This document shows positions 46,596-57,700 of a stretch of 64,000 nucleotides of DNA, piece by piece. The number at the start of each line of letters is the position of its first letter. Positions within the stretch are counted from its first letter, which is position 1. This DNA comes from Cavia porcellus (Eukaryota > Chordata > Mammalia > Rodentia > Caviidae). The position numbers and the translations under genes were made by a program. The notes below the pieces were generated by a model. That model saw only the letters and a list, made by a program, of their open reading frames with translations, did no database searches and had not been told where the DNA came from. Location of the stretch: NCBI RefSeq assembly GCF_034190915.1, contig NW_026947503.1, positions 18,880,532 through 18,944,531 of the forward strand, written 5' to 3'.

Positions 46596-47490
46596 TACTT
46601 AAAAATAACTACAATTGATAAATTAATATAATTTTATTGAAATTTTTAATTTTACAAAAATAATTTAACTTTTTATATACATATGAGTTGTGATTGAAAA
46701 ATACAGTACATTTTAAACTAAAGAATTTATTACAGTAAAACAACTAATGATATTAATCTCCTCAAGGTACTCGCTTTCATTTTTAAAAAGCACTTATTAA
46801 GTCATTCTCTTTTTTGATGGAATTCTGGAAGTACTTTTTCTTAAGTAATTTTAGTGGCACTGTCATGTATGACTTTATATCCAGAATTAAGTTATTTACC
46901 TTTCCTTGTCATTATGACTTTGAGGAGAGATAAAAGTTACATGGTGTCATTCTAGTAAATAAAGTGGACAGGGACACATCATAAGTTTTTGCACAGCTGT
47001 CTTTATACTGAATGGCCTCCAAATTTACTATATTTTTATCACATGTCATAAAAGCACACAGTACGGACTTCAACAATTGCGTCAGAGAGCAACAAGAATG
47101 ACAGGGTAACTCTGGTGGAAGTGAGGGAGAGTATTTTACAGTTGGATAAAGATGAACTGTCTTCTAGTATAGTAAATTTAAACTTTCACTGTATATGTTG
47201 ATCTTTCCTTGTTTGTACTTTCTTTAACTAAATACAGGTTTTACTTTACTGAATCGGTGCATGTTGAGGAATGTTTTTCTATGATTTATCACACATTGGC
47301 AAGATATTATTTCTATGGGTTTTGTATAACCCTAATGCTGACTAAGAATTATTTTGACTCATAATTACTTCAATTTGGTTCTAATTTATAATTTGCTGGT
47401 TCTGGTATCTATAACTGATTCAGAACTCTTCCTTTGGACAATGCAACATTATGGTTTTGTTTTGTTTTGTTTTGTGAGTCCTTAAGAGAT
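46596..47490. other. No feature recognised
   Basis: AT-rich, no repeat or gene recognised. A TTTTG run lies at 47,456-47,475. Confidence 0.5.
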
Positions 47491-47600
47491 GTGCAGAGCT
47501 AGGAATGTAGCTCAGGATCACAGTGCCTGTCTGGCAAGTGTGAGGCCTGAGTTTGATTCCCAATACCAAAACAAACAAAGTACAGAAGCAAAAAGAGAGA
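47491..47600 (+). mobile_element. ID SINE, plus strand
   Basis: AGCTAGGAATGTAGCTCAGG (A box), CTGTCTGGCAAGTGTGAGGCC and GAGTTTGATTCCCAATACC (B box), followed by an A-rich tail (AAAACAAACAAAG). Moderately diverged. Confidence 0.88.
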
Positions 47601-48103
47601 AAGAGACACATTCTCAAAACAGAGAGTCACAGGTGGTATTTGGCATTTAATGTAGTGCCTTAATCCCTTTATTTTTCTATCATTTACTCAACAAGTATTT
47701 ATGGAGCATCTATAATTGCTCAGTTTATTTCCATGTGCTTGGGATGCATCAAGGATTTACAAAAGATCCCTGATTTAGAGAATGTTTAAATGTAGGAAAA
47801 AGGAGACATATGATACAGCATGAATATAGTAAGTTGTAAAATATGTTCATAAATCCTAGAAATATAACTTAGAATACAGTGAGGAGACTTGGAAAGTGCC
47901 TGTATGTTATTTTTTTAAGAGAATATAAATTTCTTACTTGTCAAAACAACTGATTCCTTTTTCCATTTGATCATAGATGTCTTTCAATCTTTTGTTTCTT
48001 TACAGTTCCTCTTTTTGCATTTTGGGAATTTCAATCATTTTTGGAATTATGCTAATTTCTTTTTGTTCTATTTTTATTCTTGAAGGCTGTTTTACTGCTT
48101 CTG

Positions 48104-48586
48104 CAGACTCCTATGGTTTATGTCTAAACGTCTAGGTGTCCCCTGTGGAGTCCTACGTGGGGATTCCTGAAGTGGCTCATTTCAAATTGTGTGATGCTGA
48201 GCTCAGCTTGTGTGATGCTTGGATTCAGGGTGCATGACTGCTAAATTAGCCCACCGACTAGAATGGTGCAGTGTTTAGTGTGGATAATAGGAAGGCCTGC
48301 CCTAGGCTGAGTCTTGCCATTCCTAATGTTGGGTACCCCAGATGGAATACAAGGGACAGAAAGAGGGGTGCCCCTGGCTATTGCTGTTTTGCTACCTCGC
48401 TGCTTTTCTGCCTGCCACCCATCAGAAATGGTTTCTCCTCTGCAATGCTGCCTGCTATGTACCCTGCCTTGGAGCCAGGAAAGTATGAACTGAAAACTGT
48501 ACAAGCTGTGAACCAAATAAACCCTTCCTCCTTTAATTTGGATGTTGGGTAATTTATCTCAGCAATGAGAAAACTAAGACACAGAC
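48104..48586 (+). mobile_element. Solo MaLR LTR with exact 5-bp TSD
   Basis: The LTR (48,109-48,581, 473 bases) starts TCCTATGGTTTATGTC and ends AAAACTAAGACA. It contains CTGTGAACCAAATAAACCC (polyadenylation signal, 48,517) and AATTTATCTCAGCAATGAG. It is flanked by CAGAC at 48,104-48,108 and 48,582-48,586, the 5-bp duplication typical of ERVL-type integration. It is non-coding; the apparent 75-93 codon frames on both strands are incidental. With no internal region, it is a recombination product (solo LTR). Confidence 0.85.
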
Positions 48587-50039
48587 GCAATTTGGAATTC
48601 ATCAAATAAGCAAAGGATAGAGAATGCTGTTATAATATTGTTTTTAAGCAATTATGGTGATATTCAACAAATATTCTGAAGTACTTATTACTCTCTTGAA
48701 TTTTCACCTTTACACAGTGTCGGCTTATTATTCATTATCAATTAAGAGGCAGATTGCTTTGAAAACGTGTGAATATTTAAATGAAACTTTGCTGAGTATA
48801 GTTATTAAAATAAATATTTACAAGTAGCTATTAGTATGTTTTGCTTTTGAAAATCTAAATTCTTAATTAACTTGCATTTGACTTTATTTAAAAATGCCTT
48901 CAAACTAGTCAGCTCAAACACATTTCAAACCTACAGTTAAATCAGCAATTTTCTTAGGTATACTGCATTCAAATTTGAACTCTTTCCAAGAGTTTACAAA
49001 TGTGGATACAAATTATATTAATATTACAAATTTTTTTTCCTTAATAAAAATAGCCAAGATTCAGGACTCTCCTCACCACCGACCTGTGGGGCGTCACAGA
49101 ATGTGTCTGGAAGGCCTACATTCCAACCTGCATCTTAGAGTTCCCTGTGCATCTTCTCTGTTTTCTTTCCCCAATTCCAGTTCTCTATGATAGTCGAGGG
49201 GATCTTCACCATGATTGCACTTGAAACCCACAAAGAAGAAGCCAATATTCTTGCCAAAGTGATGCCCATCTCAATTTTGAAAATATTCTCCTCCTGTCAG
49301 ACGATGTTTGGTATTTCACAGAACAAAGGGACGTTTTTTTCAATGTTCACATTTTCCTAATCACAAAAGGCAAATTGCTTGTGCATCCTTTTTAAACATT
49401 TTGCCTGTGAAGCGTATGCATGTGAACACAGTTCGGTAACACTGTTTGTTAAGTTGATATTTGGGCTCTTATTTGACCAGAGTCACATTTATCACAATGT
49501 CTTTAAAATAATTTTTTTTACTAGTAGAGAAAACCTTTATGTCACTTCCTTCTACTTCAAAATAGCCGTAATCTTTTCTTAATTTTGCCTGTACAAATAA
49601 TTTTTTCAAATATTTTATCAAGATCCACAAAGTCTTTGGAAAAAATCCTAACAGGATTATGCTTGATTTGTAACATAATTATAGACCTTTCAGAGTTGAA
49701 TGTACAATATCTCATATGTGAAAGAGCAGGTTTGGTTCTCTGTGTTCTTTGTATTTCAAGAAAAATTTGTTTTTACTAATGTGTTGAATTTGTAATAGAA
49801 TTTCAGTCAAAATTGGACCTTTGCCAGTTTTTATTAGAGTCTCTATAAAACATCCAAACTCATTTTCTGATTTTTTGCCCAAGGCTATTCTGCATCCGAG
49901 TGGAAAAGCTATGGTAACAATGAGAAAGGACAATAAATTGTGAAGTATTTACTGGTTGGCCATTTACAAATACTTAATCATTCAGTCAGTCAATCAGGGC
50001 AACTTTTGTTACAGGGTTTGTTTTGGTGTTTTTATTTAT
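48587..50039. other. No feature recognised
   Basis: AT-rich with small incidental frames. No SINE, LTR or L1 landmark seen. Confidence 0.5.
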
Positions 50040-50165
50040 TCCTCTTTTTCTTCTTCTGGCACTAAAGATCTAATTACTGAGCTATATTCCTAAACCCTTT
50101 TGGTCTTAAGTCAGGTCTCAAATTTGTGATCCTCTCCCCTCAGCCTCCCAAGTGGCCTTGATGAA
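50040..50165 (-). mobile_element. B1-dID dimeric SINE, minus strand, degraded
   Basis: From left: the complement of an ID half with an internal deletion (GGCACTAAAGATC then ATTACTGAGCTATATTCC). This is followed by the complement of part of B1 (CAGGTCTCAAATTTGTGATCC then TCAGCCTCCCAAGTGG). The order is that expected for a reversed B1-dID. Confidence 0.65.
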
Positions 50166-50280
50166 ACACAATGATGATTATTTTTTGAATGCAACAGTGC
50201 TGTCAAACTTCCTTAATAAATTTATCTACTAATCTAGATGTCATTATGTAAAGTATTGATAGGTTTATCTTTCCTTGACC

Positions 50281-50417
50281 TTTTTTTTTTGTTTGTTTGT
50301 TTTTGTTTTTGTTTTTGTTTTTGTTTTATCAGTACCAGGGATTGAACTCAGGACTGCTTGCTTCAAAAGCAGGCGCTGATGCCGCTGAGCTAAATCCCCA
50401 GCCCCCACCCAGCCCCA
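50281..50417 (-). mobile_element. ID SINE, minus strand, recent subfamily
   Basis: The complement of an ID with GCGCTGATGCCGCTGAGC and TAAATCCCCAGCCC at the right, and CAGTACCAGGGATTGAAC at the B-box side. The left side is a TTTTTG/TTTG tail about 45 bases long. The flanks TTCCTTGACC (50,271) and ATTCTTGACC (50,417) suggest a target duplication around CTTGACC. Close to the copies at 6,715 and 55,851. Confidence 0.9.
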
Positions 50418-50589
50418 TTCTTGACCAATTTTTATGTCTTACCTTTTTCTCCCTTTTTCTTTACTGAGTCAGATAAAATATGTAAATGCCAATGCTGTGT
50501 AGGAGAGAAAATAGAAAGGCATTAAAATTGTTTTTATATGCTTCCACATATTCAAATTTTATTTCTCTTTATTATATTTTATTTTTGTT

Positions 50590-51290
50590 AATACATTATT
50601 GTAATACATAGTGATCACATTCATTGTGGGAAGGTGGCCAGTAAACATAATACAATGTAACTATGTTTATTCCCCTTCTCTGCCTCTTTTCTCCATCTCT
50701 TGGATTTTTCCATTTGGAAAAGTTTCATCACACTGTTTCCCACTGCCTTTTATTTTGCTCTCTTTTATTCTTTTGATTTGTCATATAAAAGAAGCCATGA
50801 ACTATTTAAGATTATGTGTTTGATTTAGTTCAATTAAATCAGGCTGCATCCTTTTTCATAAAAATGACTCAAATGTAACCTTCTTGATGGCAGAGTAGTA
50901 CTCATTTGTTTACAAATGCCACAATTTTTATCCTTTCATTTTTATCTGATATTTTGTATTTTATTGATTCATTTTTATCTGTTCATTAGCCTGCTCCATG
51001 ATTTACCTATTAAACAATGTTTTGCTATAAATATGGATATATATATATATATATATGATTTTAAATTTTTAAGGAAGATTAATACATAAAAGAAAAATAG
51101 CAGAATCAAATGGAATTTCTACTTTTAGTTTTTGAGAAATTTCCATACTGTTTTCCATAGTGGTCATACTATACTATATTCTAACTAATCATTATGGCGC
51201 TGTCTAACCAATGTATGTTATTATTTGGCTTCTTGTTGAAAACCGTTACTTCCAGCATAAGCTGGAGTCTTAGTTTTTAATTTGCATTTT
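50590..51290 (-). mobile_element. Old L1 minus strand, first block
   Basis: Diverged complement of the L1 3' end: GGCAGAGTAGTACTCATTTG, TTGCTATAAATATGG, CAGAATCAAATGGAATTTC and CATACTGTTTTCCATAGTGG, in the order of the younger copies. An (AT)n of about 22 bases lies inside at 51,036. It continues after the plus-strand insert at 51,680. Confidence 0.7.
51036..51057. repeat. (AT)n microsatellite
   Basis: About 11 AT units inside the old L1. Confidence 0.9.
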
Positions 51291-51673
51291 AAAAGTAAGT
51301 TATTACTTTTACCAAAAGTAATAAGAACCATGGGAGTAATAAAACCCAAAATTGTGTAAGTGTCATTGTATAAAAGAGAGGAAAAGAAAGTACTCTAAAG
51401 GATATAACTGCATGTATATTTAAGTGTATAAGATAGATAACCATATTACTGAGTTTTGTTGTATCATTGAACAAAACTGTTTGCAGTCTCACTGTGTGAA
51501 CGTCTACTTTATATGCTTTAATTTTGTAACTTGAACAACTATTTCTAAGATAACAATATATAATCTATTAACCAGTGTTTCCCTACTGTTTATTCTTTCT
51601 GAAATTCTGTATAACTTGTACCCTTTTTCTGTTTGTTTTTCTTTTCCTCTTAAATAAAATTTTTAAAAAAAAT
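51291..51673 (+). mobile_element. L1 3'UTR end, plus strand, inserted in the older L1
   Basis: GGGAGTAATAAAACCCAAAA (51,334) is the complement of text in the 3'UTR at 23,862. TTGAACAACTATTTCTAAGA (51,532) matches 30,550. It ends CTCTTAAATAAAATTTTTAA plus a short A tail. The L1 on either side is in the opposite orientation, so this is a younger nested insertion of about 380 bases. The boundary at the left is uncertain. Confidence 0.75.
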
Positions 51674-51679
51674 GTATTG

Positions 51680-52350
51680 AACATGTTTTTGTATATTTAT
51701 GGGTTACTTGTATTTCTTCTTCTAAGAAGTATGTTTTATTTCAGTGGCCAATTATGTGATACGGTCTTTTATTTTGGGGATTATAAATTTTAAATTCATT
51801 ATATTTTCTCCATATTAATCTGCTGTTCAAGGTACAGCTATAATTTTTTTCCTTCTGTATGTTGTCTCATCATTTAGTTAGTTCACTTTCTTTGCAGTGC
51901 CAAAGTTTCATTTAATTTAATATAATCCTATTTGCTTTTTCTTGCTGTTATTTTTGTGCAATTGAGTTTCTGACAGTACTTGCCTGTCATTAAAAGTTTC
52001 ATCTATTTTGTCTTCCAGCAGATTATCTGTTTTGATATTTAGTTCTTAAACCATTTTGATGCTAGTTTAATAGATGGTGAAAGATGCAGATCTAGACTCA
52101 GTCAGGTGCATGTGGATATTCAGGTTTCCCAGCATCGTTTGGTAAGAAGCTACCTTTCCTTTTGAATATGGTTTTAACTCATGTCAGAAGACAGCTGAAG
52201 ATGCCTGGAGTTGTTTCTGTAACCCATACTCTGTTGATTCATGTCTGTTTTTTATTTAGTTAAGAACAATTATTTATATTCATAGTACAGTAAAAATTGT
52301 CTTCTTCCAAAAACTTGCTTTTGCTGGTTTGTTATTGCATTTGTTGAACT
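51680..52350 (-). mobile_element. Old L1 minus strand, second block
   Basis: Resumes ORF2 complement: GTATTTCTTCTTCTAAGAAG, TCAGTGGCCAATTATGTG, CTTTCTTTGCAGTGCCAAAG, ACCATTTTGATGCTAGTTTA and TTCCCAGCATCGTTTGG, matching the order at 19,800-20,290. The last part, with TGTTGATTCATGTCTG, fades out near 52,350. Confidence 0.7.
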
Positions 52351-52570
52351 ACTGGATTTTAATCATTTAATCTTTTTATCATTGAACCATTTTTGGAACT
52401 AAATCTAATATTGCCTGCTATATTAATCGATCACTTTTATTTATAATATGAATATAATTCCATCAAGATATGTTTGTTTTTAATTTTGTCTACTTCACTA
52501 TGACTTATTAAAAATAATTTTAATGTTCAAGAATTCTATTCATTTTTAAAATTGTTTCATTTTTATTTTT

Positions 52571-52655
52571 TTGTATGTTCATAGCATGAATCAAACTCAG
52601 GACCCCTTACTTATCCGGCAGGTTCTGCAGTGCTGAGTTGTATCCTCAGCCCTCT
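52571..52655 (-). mobile_element. ID SINE, minus strand, degraded
   Basis: AGTGCTGAGTTGTATCCTCAG (A-box side) and GCATGAATCAAACTCAGGAC (B-box side) in complement, with a T-rich left flank. Confidence 0.75.
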
Positions 52656-54340
52656 TTGTTAATTTTCAAAGAAATGATTAGCCCAAATAATTGAGAATTC
52701 TTAGCACAAGTTAGGTCTTATTTTTGTCATTTTGAATTTATTAAGATATATTGTGTAACTTATACAAAACTGTCTTTCTTGGAGCAACAATTTTATTATA
52801 CACAACAATTTTGCCTATATAAATTCTTACATTATTATAAACTATGTTATTTTAATCTATATTTATCTTTACATGGCTTATTGTTACTTTGAAGGAAATT
52901 GTTCTAAGTAAATAAGTTCTTATTTCTTTAGCTGGGAAAAAGGGACATTATGAATATAAGCAAAGTAAAATTTTATGATAAACTTTTTATTTGCTGTGAA
53001 ATAGATTTTGTTTTATTTGTTTTTCACTAAGGAAACTATTGTTTGTGAATATCTAATTTTGGGTTTTAATTTAACTGAATTAAAATGAAGTCAGCCTGAT
53101 TAGCAAAATGAGCTGATGTTAGAACATTTATTTTGCAGAAACATAAAGTGGTAATTCTTGTAAGGCAAATTATGAAAAACAAAACAGTGACCTGAGTCGT
53201 TAATCGTATTTAAACTGTTAGTTTAATATATGGCAGAAGTAAACCTTTAATTTAATATATGCCAAATTTAAACCTTAGTCTAACATATGGACACACTGTC
53301 ATGAAACATGGTTTAAATGATTAAATAATTTTCTTGTGTCATTTTGCATCTCACCTAATAGAGTGAAATGATTCCATATATTAAACCAGACAAATCCCAT
53401 GTTCATTTACATTGAGATATTTCTTCATAATATTTATACATAAAATGGATTATAACTGTTCTGCATTATTGTATTTGATCTCTTTGACTGGCCTAGACCT
53501 ATAATAGGATCAAATCAAATTAAAATAGAATATTCTAATATATGTATCCTTATAAAATTGTATATATTTATGATTATTAAAATAAAAAAGTTAGTATCAG
53601 AAAAAAATATTTAAGCCATAAATGACAGCTGAATCAAGCTGGGCTCAAAACCCAAAGAGGTTCTGACCAGCAGATGATATTTTAATAAAAATATTTGAAT
53701 AAACTATAGTTTCATCATTTAGCATTTATTACATTATAAGTGGATGTGTGGTTAGGAATATTATCTATAAATAATTTTTTTTATATTTTATTTATAAAAT
53801 TTGTAGATTTTCCAAAACATTCCAAGTTACTACCAAACATTTGATCAAATCTAAAATTTGTCAGAAGACAGCTAATACAGTTATTCAAATTATTTGATTT
53901 GAGGTAAATATAAGATTCCGGTTTTTTTTTAAACACAAGAATATAACAATATCATGCACAAGTATATTCAGCCTTCAGCCACATGTAAAAACAGTGAAGA
54001 AATTATCCCCAGAGGCAGGAAATTCTGAAAGAAATCCTGGTGTACTGTTAAAGAGCAGCAGACATCAGAAAGTTCGAAGGCCAGAAGGGCAGCAGAGTAA
54101 GGATAGGAACCATTTTATATTCATTGTCCTTCACCAGGGGAGCAGAGCAAAACAAAAAATCATGCAAAACTAATTTTTTCCATCAAAAAGATTTGGACAG
54201 ACAGAAAAGGGGGACTTCAGAAGTCTCCATTACAGTGATCTCAGCCACCATGAGCACCACTACGGAGGACCTCACCTCTCCTTGCTGCTCATGTGGAAAC
54301 CGAGCGGCTGCAGATGCTCAGAGCCCGAGCTACAGCTCTA
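52656..54340. other. AT-rich stretch, little recognised
   Basis: Contains a small triplicated motif (53,218-53,295). A slightly GC-richer part at 54,040-54,340 has an incidental frame whose second ATG (54,250) has a good Kozak context (GCCACCATGAGC), but no protein family is recognisable. Confidence 0.45.
53218..53295. repeat. About 29-bp imperfect triplication
   Basis: TTAGTTTAATATATGGC, TTAATTTAATATATGCC and TTAGTCTAACATATGGA occur at spacings of about 29 bases, each but the last followed by an AAACC. Confidence 0.7.
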
Positions 54341-54344
54341 AAGT

Positions 54345-54560
54345 CAAGTTGCTTTGTTTGTGTATATTTTTTTTTCTGATTTTATTGAGTTGTCTGCCTG
54401 AATTCTCTTGAACGTTGTTGAGCTTCTTGAAAGCAATTATGAATTCTTCCTGGCAATTCACAGATTTCTACCATTTTTGGAGCAGGTTACTAGAGTTATT
54501 GATTTCCTTTGATGGGAGAACCAAAATATTTCTTATGTGGAAAAATACAGCAGCAAAAAT
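54345..54560 (-). mobile_element. L1-like ORF1 or 5' fragment
   Basis: TTATTGAGTTGTCTGCCTGAATTC, TTCACAGATTTCTACC and GGTTACTAGAGTTATTGATTTC are in the style of the complement of L1 5' coding text. It is interrupted, and no translation was verified. Confidence 0.35.
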
Positions 54561-54649
54561 AAACAATACACAGAGAGCTGGTATAGCAGCTTTGATTAAG
54601 CAAAGGAAAGAATATGGAAATTCAAATACAGATTACTTGAATTCATCCT

Positions 54650-54795
54650 ATAATTGTTTTTCTTTCTGTATGTTGTCTCTTCATTTAGTTAGTTCACTTC
54701 CTTTGCAGTGTCAAAGTTTTATTTAATTTAAAATAATCCTTTTTGCTTTTTCTTACTGGTGTTTTGTGCAATCGAGTTTTCACAAGTGATTTGTG
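54650..54795 (-). mobile_element. L1 ORF2 fragment duplicated from the 51,840 region
   Basis: TCTTTCTGTATGTTGTCTCT then CATTTAGTTAGTTCACTTCC, GCAGTGTCAAAGTTTTATTT and TTTTGTGCAATCGAGTTTTC. This is nearly the same as 51,850-51,972, both on the minus strand. It is either another copy of the same L1 or a local duplication. Confidence 0.7.
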
Positions 54796-54839
54796 GAAGT
54801 TGTATGGAAACAGAAATTAGTATAATCATGCAAATTACA

Positions 54840-55165
54840 TTTATATTTTTATTTTTACAGATATGTTTTAGTGCATAAAGATTCTGTGTTCATCACGGGG
54901 AGTTAGCACATGCACATCTGCATCCTAGCTCTATTTCCCATTCTCCTGCCCTTCCTAACACTTTCTTCTCTATTTCTTCTTCCCATTCACTTTCACAAAA
55001 GTTTCATGCCCCTATTTCTTACTATCTTTTCCTACTTTCTCTGTTTATATTTTGGGTTGCTCATACAAGACAAACCAGGCAGTTTTTAAGCTTGTGTACC
55101 TCATTTATTTCACATAAAATTAGTCTCAAGATACATCCATTTTCTTACCAATTATGACAGAGTGA
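54840..55165 (-). mobile_element. L1 3' end, minus strand
   Basis: Similar to 50,600-50,900: CACATGCACATCTGCATCC, CCATTCACTTTCACAAAAG, CATACAAGACAAACCAGG, TTATTTCACATAAAATTAGTC and ACATCCATTTTC. It stops at about 55,165 in the same place as the CATCCATTT landmark of other copies. Confidence 0.6.
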
Positions 55166-55554
55166 TAAAGAAACTGTTGTAATCAGGGGTTGTGAGGACA
55201 ATTAGATTGAGGACACAGAATTTATAATATTATTTTATTATGTTAACCCAGAGTTAAACATGAGAAGGTGAAAGGTATGTCTGCGCAACACTAAAGACCC
55301 AAAACATTCAGCCAAGCGACTGGATCCCACAGCAATGTGCTGCATGAGTCCAGATAAAAGCCTAGAGCCTATGACAGTGCCTGCCACAGTCCATCTGGAG
55401 GACTAGAGCCCAAGAGAAGGACTCACACTAGACTCTTTTAGGGATTTTCACTGAGAAGTCCCAAAGGTCAGCGGTAGAAACTAGAAAGTCTATACCAGGG
55501 GGCCGAAGAAGCTTTGCTGGTAGGTTGAGGGTTTTACATTGGAGCCAAGAAGTC

Positions 55555-55842
55555 ATGCTCAATATAAGAACCAGTTCTTCCCTGAAAAGTACCATAGCCA
55601 TCCCCAGCGACACGGAAGTCCCAAACTCCTCCTATGATAAGAACAGCTGAGTAGATGCCAGAAAGCCAGCATGACAAGTTTGTCATGGAAATTAAGTGGC
55701 AGACATCTTTCCATACAGAGTCAGGAAGCAATGCTCAATATAAGGACCAGAGCTCCTCCAAAATGAACCATAGCCACTCTTACCAACAAGGTCTGAAGCT
55801 CCTCCGTGATAACAATGATCTGGGGAAGCTGGTCAAAAAGAG
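55555..55842. repeat. Tandem 176-bp duplication
   Basis: ATGCTCAATATAAGAACCAG (55,555) and ATGCTCAATATAAGGACCAG (55,731). ACCATAGCCATCCC and ACCATAGCCACTCT follow at the same offset, as do CTCCTCCTATGATAA and CTCCTCCGTGATAA. The second copy runs to the SINE insertion site. Confidence 0.8.
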
Positions 55843-55942
55843 CTTCTCCAGGGGCTGGGGATTTAGCTCAGCGGCATAAGTGCCTGCCTTGCAAGCAGGC
55901 AGTCCTGAGTTTGATCCCTGGTACCGATAAAAACGAAAAAGA

Positions 55943-55979
<37 letters not shown>

Positions 55980-55985
55980 TCTCCA
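55841..55985 (+). mobile_element. Young ID SINE with 33-base A tail and TSD
   Basis: Body 55,851-55,943: GGGGCTGGGGATTTAGCTCA (intact A box), GCGGCATAAGTGCCTGCC, GCAAGCAGGCAGTCC, TTTGATCCCTGGTACCG (B box) and a spacer ATAAAAACGAAAAAGAC. It then has an uninterrupted 33-base A tail to 55,976. It is flanked by AGCTTCTCCA at 55,841-55,850 and 55,976-55,985. ID RNAs are RNA polymerase III transcripts moved by L1 proteins. Intact boxes, pure tail and exact duplication make this the most recent insertion in the window. The tail causes poly-Phe and poly-Lys chance frames. Confidence 0.95.
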
Positions 55986-56139
55986 AGAGTACTAAACAGC
56001 AACACTGAGAGAAACCCATGATGCCTCACTCTTTTTCTCCAAGTCTCCATTAATGCTGGCAACTTTCTTAAGGTGGACCATCTACATTCAGCGGCACACT
56101 GATATATTTCAGCTGTGGTTAGTTGGTCACCAGTTTTTC

Positions 56140-56765
56140 AGTCCATAACACTTACTATACCTATTTCCTTTAGAGTCTTTAGCATAAATGGATGTTGGAT
56201 CAACTCAAAAGTTGTTTCTCCATCCATCGAGATGATTATGAATGAGAGGTCTTTGTGTGTATGTTTGATTCTGTTTATGTGGTGTATTACATTTATCAAT
56301 TTGCATATGTTGAACTATCCTTGAATCTCTACTTGGTCATGATATGTGATTTTCTTGATAAATGTTTGCATTTTGTCAGGATGCTATTGACTATTTTAGC
56401 ATGTATGTTCCTGAAAGTTTTCTTTACTGGTTATATTTATCTGGATTTTGAATCAGGGTAATGCTAGCTTTAGGGATTGACTGGGGTTATTCTTTCTCTT
56501 CTCCTTTATTAAAGAATTCAAGAGGATTATGTTAGATCTTCCATAATGTTTTTGTTAAATCCATTGATAAATAAATTGTGCCTTATAATTGTTTCTTTTT
56601 TGCTCTTCAATTTAATTTCTGTTATTGGGTTATTCAGGATTTTTGTAAATTCCTGGTTCAATTTTGCTTACTCATATGTATCAAGGAATCTGTTTCCTAC
56701 TCAATTGTCTAATTCTAAGGTTCTAGGAGAAGTTACTAATCATCATCTCTATTTTGATAGTTTCC

Positions 56766-56799
<34 letters not shown>

Positions 56800-57700
56800 T
56801 GTTTGTTTCTTTTTGTTCCAATTTGGTAAGACTGAATAAGGATTTGCCAGTTTTGTTTATTGTTTGAAAGTAACTGCTCTTCAATTTATAAATTCTTTGT
56901 ACTTCTAGCTCCATTTCATTAATGTCTGTTCTAATTTTTGAAAATTTCTTCTTTGGACAAATTTGGACTATTTTTTTTTTTCTAGGTCTTTGAAGTACCT
57001 TTGTAAGGTTACTTGGGCTTCTACTGTGTGAATTCAGAGCTATGAATTTTTCTCCTCAGTCTGTTATCATTTTGTCTCATATAAACAGGTGTTATACTGG
57101 CATCATTGTTTGATACTGTTTAACCTTCTTTCTAACTTATTCTGCAACCCATTTGATTACTGAAGAGAGTATTGTTTAATCTCCATGTCTTTCCATAACC
57201 ATTGTGAGGTTTTTTTGCCATTGATTTCTGGTTTCAATTCATTATGATCTGATAATATGCATGCATAGTTTAGATTCTTTTGCACTTACTGAAGTTTACT
57301 TTATTGGCTTACACATCTATTTTAGAGAAAGTTCCATGTGATACTGAGAAGAATGTTCTCTGTTGTTGAGTATACTACTCTGTAGATACTTATGCAGTCC
57401 ATTTATACAAAGATTTGGTTCAACTCTAATATTTCTTTGTTTTTTTTTTCTAGTTGATATATTTGTGAAACTAGTGTTGAAGTTCCCCATCATAATTGTT
57501 TTGATGCTAACTTGATATTTTACATCCAATAGATTCTTTCATGAAGTTGCTTGCAATAGTAGTATTCAATACCTATATGATAGTAATTGCTATCTTTTCC
57601 TATTAAATTTTTCCCTTAACCAAAGTTGCAGTGATGTTTTTTTTTTTTTTTTCTTTTGGTCAGTTTGGCTTGAAAATCAATTGGTCTCAACATATGATGA
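56140..57700 (-). pseudogene. L1 ORF2, reverse transcriptase to endonuclease, minus strand
   Basis: Complement text in L1 order: TTGATTCTGTTTATGTGGTG and TTGAACTATCCTTGAATCTC (reverse transcriptase), TCTTCTCCTTTATTAAAG, TTCAATTCATTATGATCTGA and GATACTGAGAAGAATG, then AGTGTTGAAGTTCCCCATCA (57,474) and CAATACCTATATGATAG (endonuclease 'NIYAP' region). Stops are in all frames. A (TG)n and a T17 run interrupt it. The L1 3' end is not joined to it; the left flank is the inverted-repeat arm. Confidence 0.75.
56768..56796. repeat. (TG)n microsatellite
   Basis: About 14 GT units inside L1 ORF2. Confidence 0.92.

Larger units (their letters stand above)
55180..56130 (-). repeat. Left arm of a long inverted repeat (unidentified repeat)
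   Basis: The reverse complement of this block aligns over most of its length with 59,695-60,390. Shared text includes GATGGCTATGGT, GACTTCTTGGCTCCA, TCATGCTGGCTT, TTTATCTGGACTCATG and AAGAAAGTTGCCA (one or two changes each). The left arm has two copies of a 176-base unit (CTCAATATAAG at 55,557 and 55,733). A young ID SINE splits it. Because the other arm lies just beyond L1 ORF1, the family may be an L1 5'UTR with monomers, or an LTR. It is non-coding. Confidence 0.65.

Noticed and set aside
48241..48605. Overlapping 75-93 codon frames on both strands
   Set aside because: They lie within a solo MaLR LTR with exact 5-bp target duplication.
54250..54411. A coding start at a good Kozak context (GCCACCATGAGC)
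   Set aside because: The frame is short, matches no family, and runs into L1-like sequence.
55851..55943. A functional tRNA gene (A and B boxes present)
   Set aside because: The tRNA-like head belongs to an ID SINE with A tail and target-site duplication; the fold lacks a proper acceptor stem and 3' end.
55780..56062. Minus- and plus-strand reading frames of 64-79 codons with poly-Phe or poly-Lys
   Set aside because: They are created by the 33-base A tail of the ID SINE.
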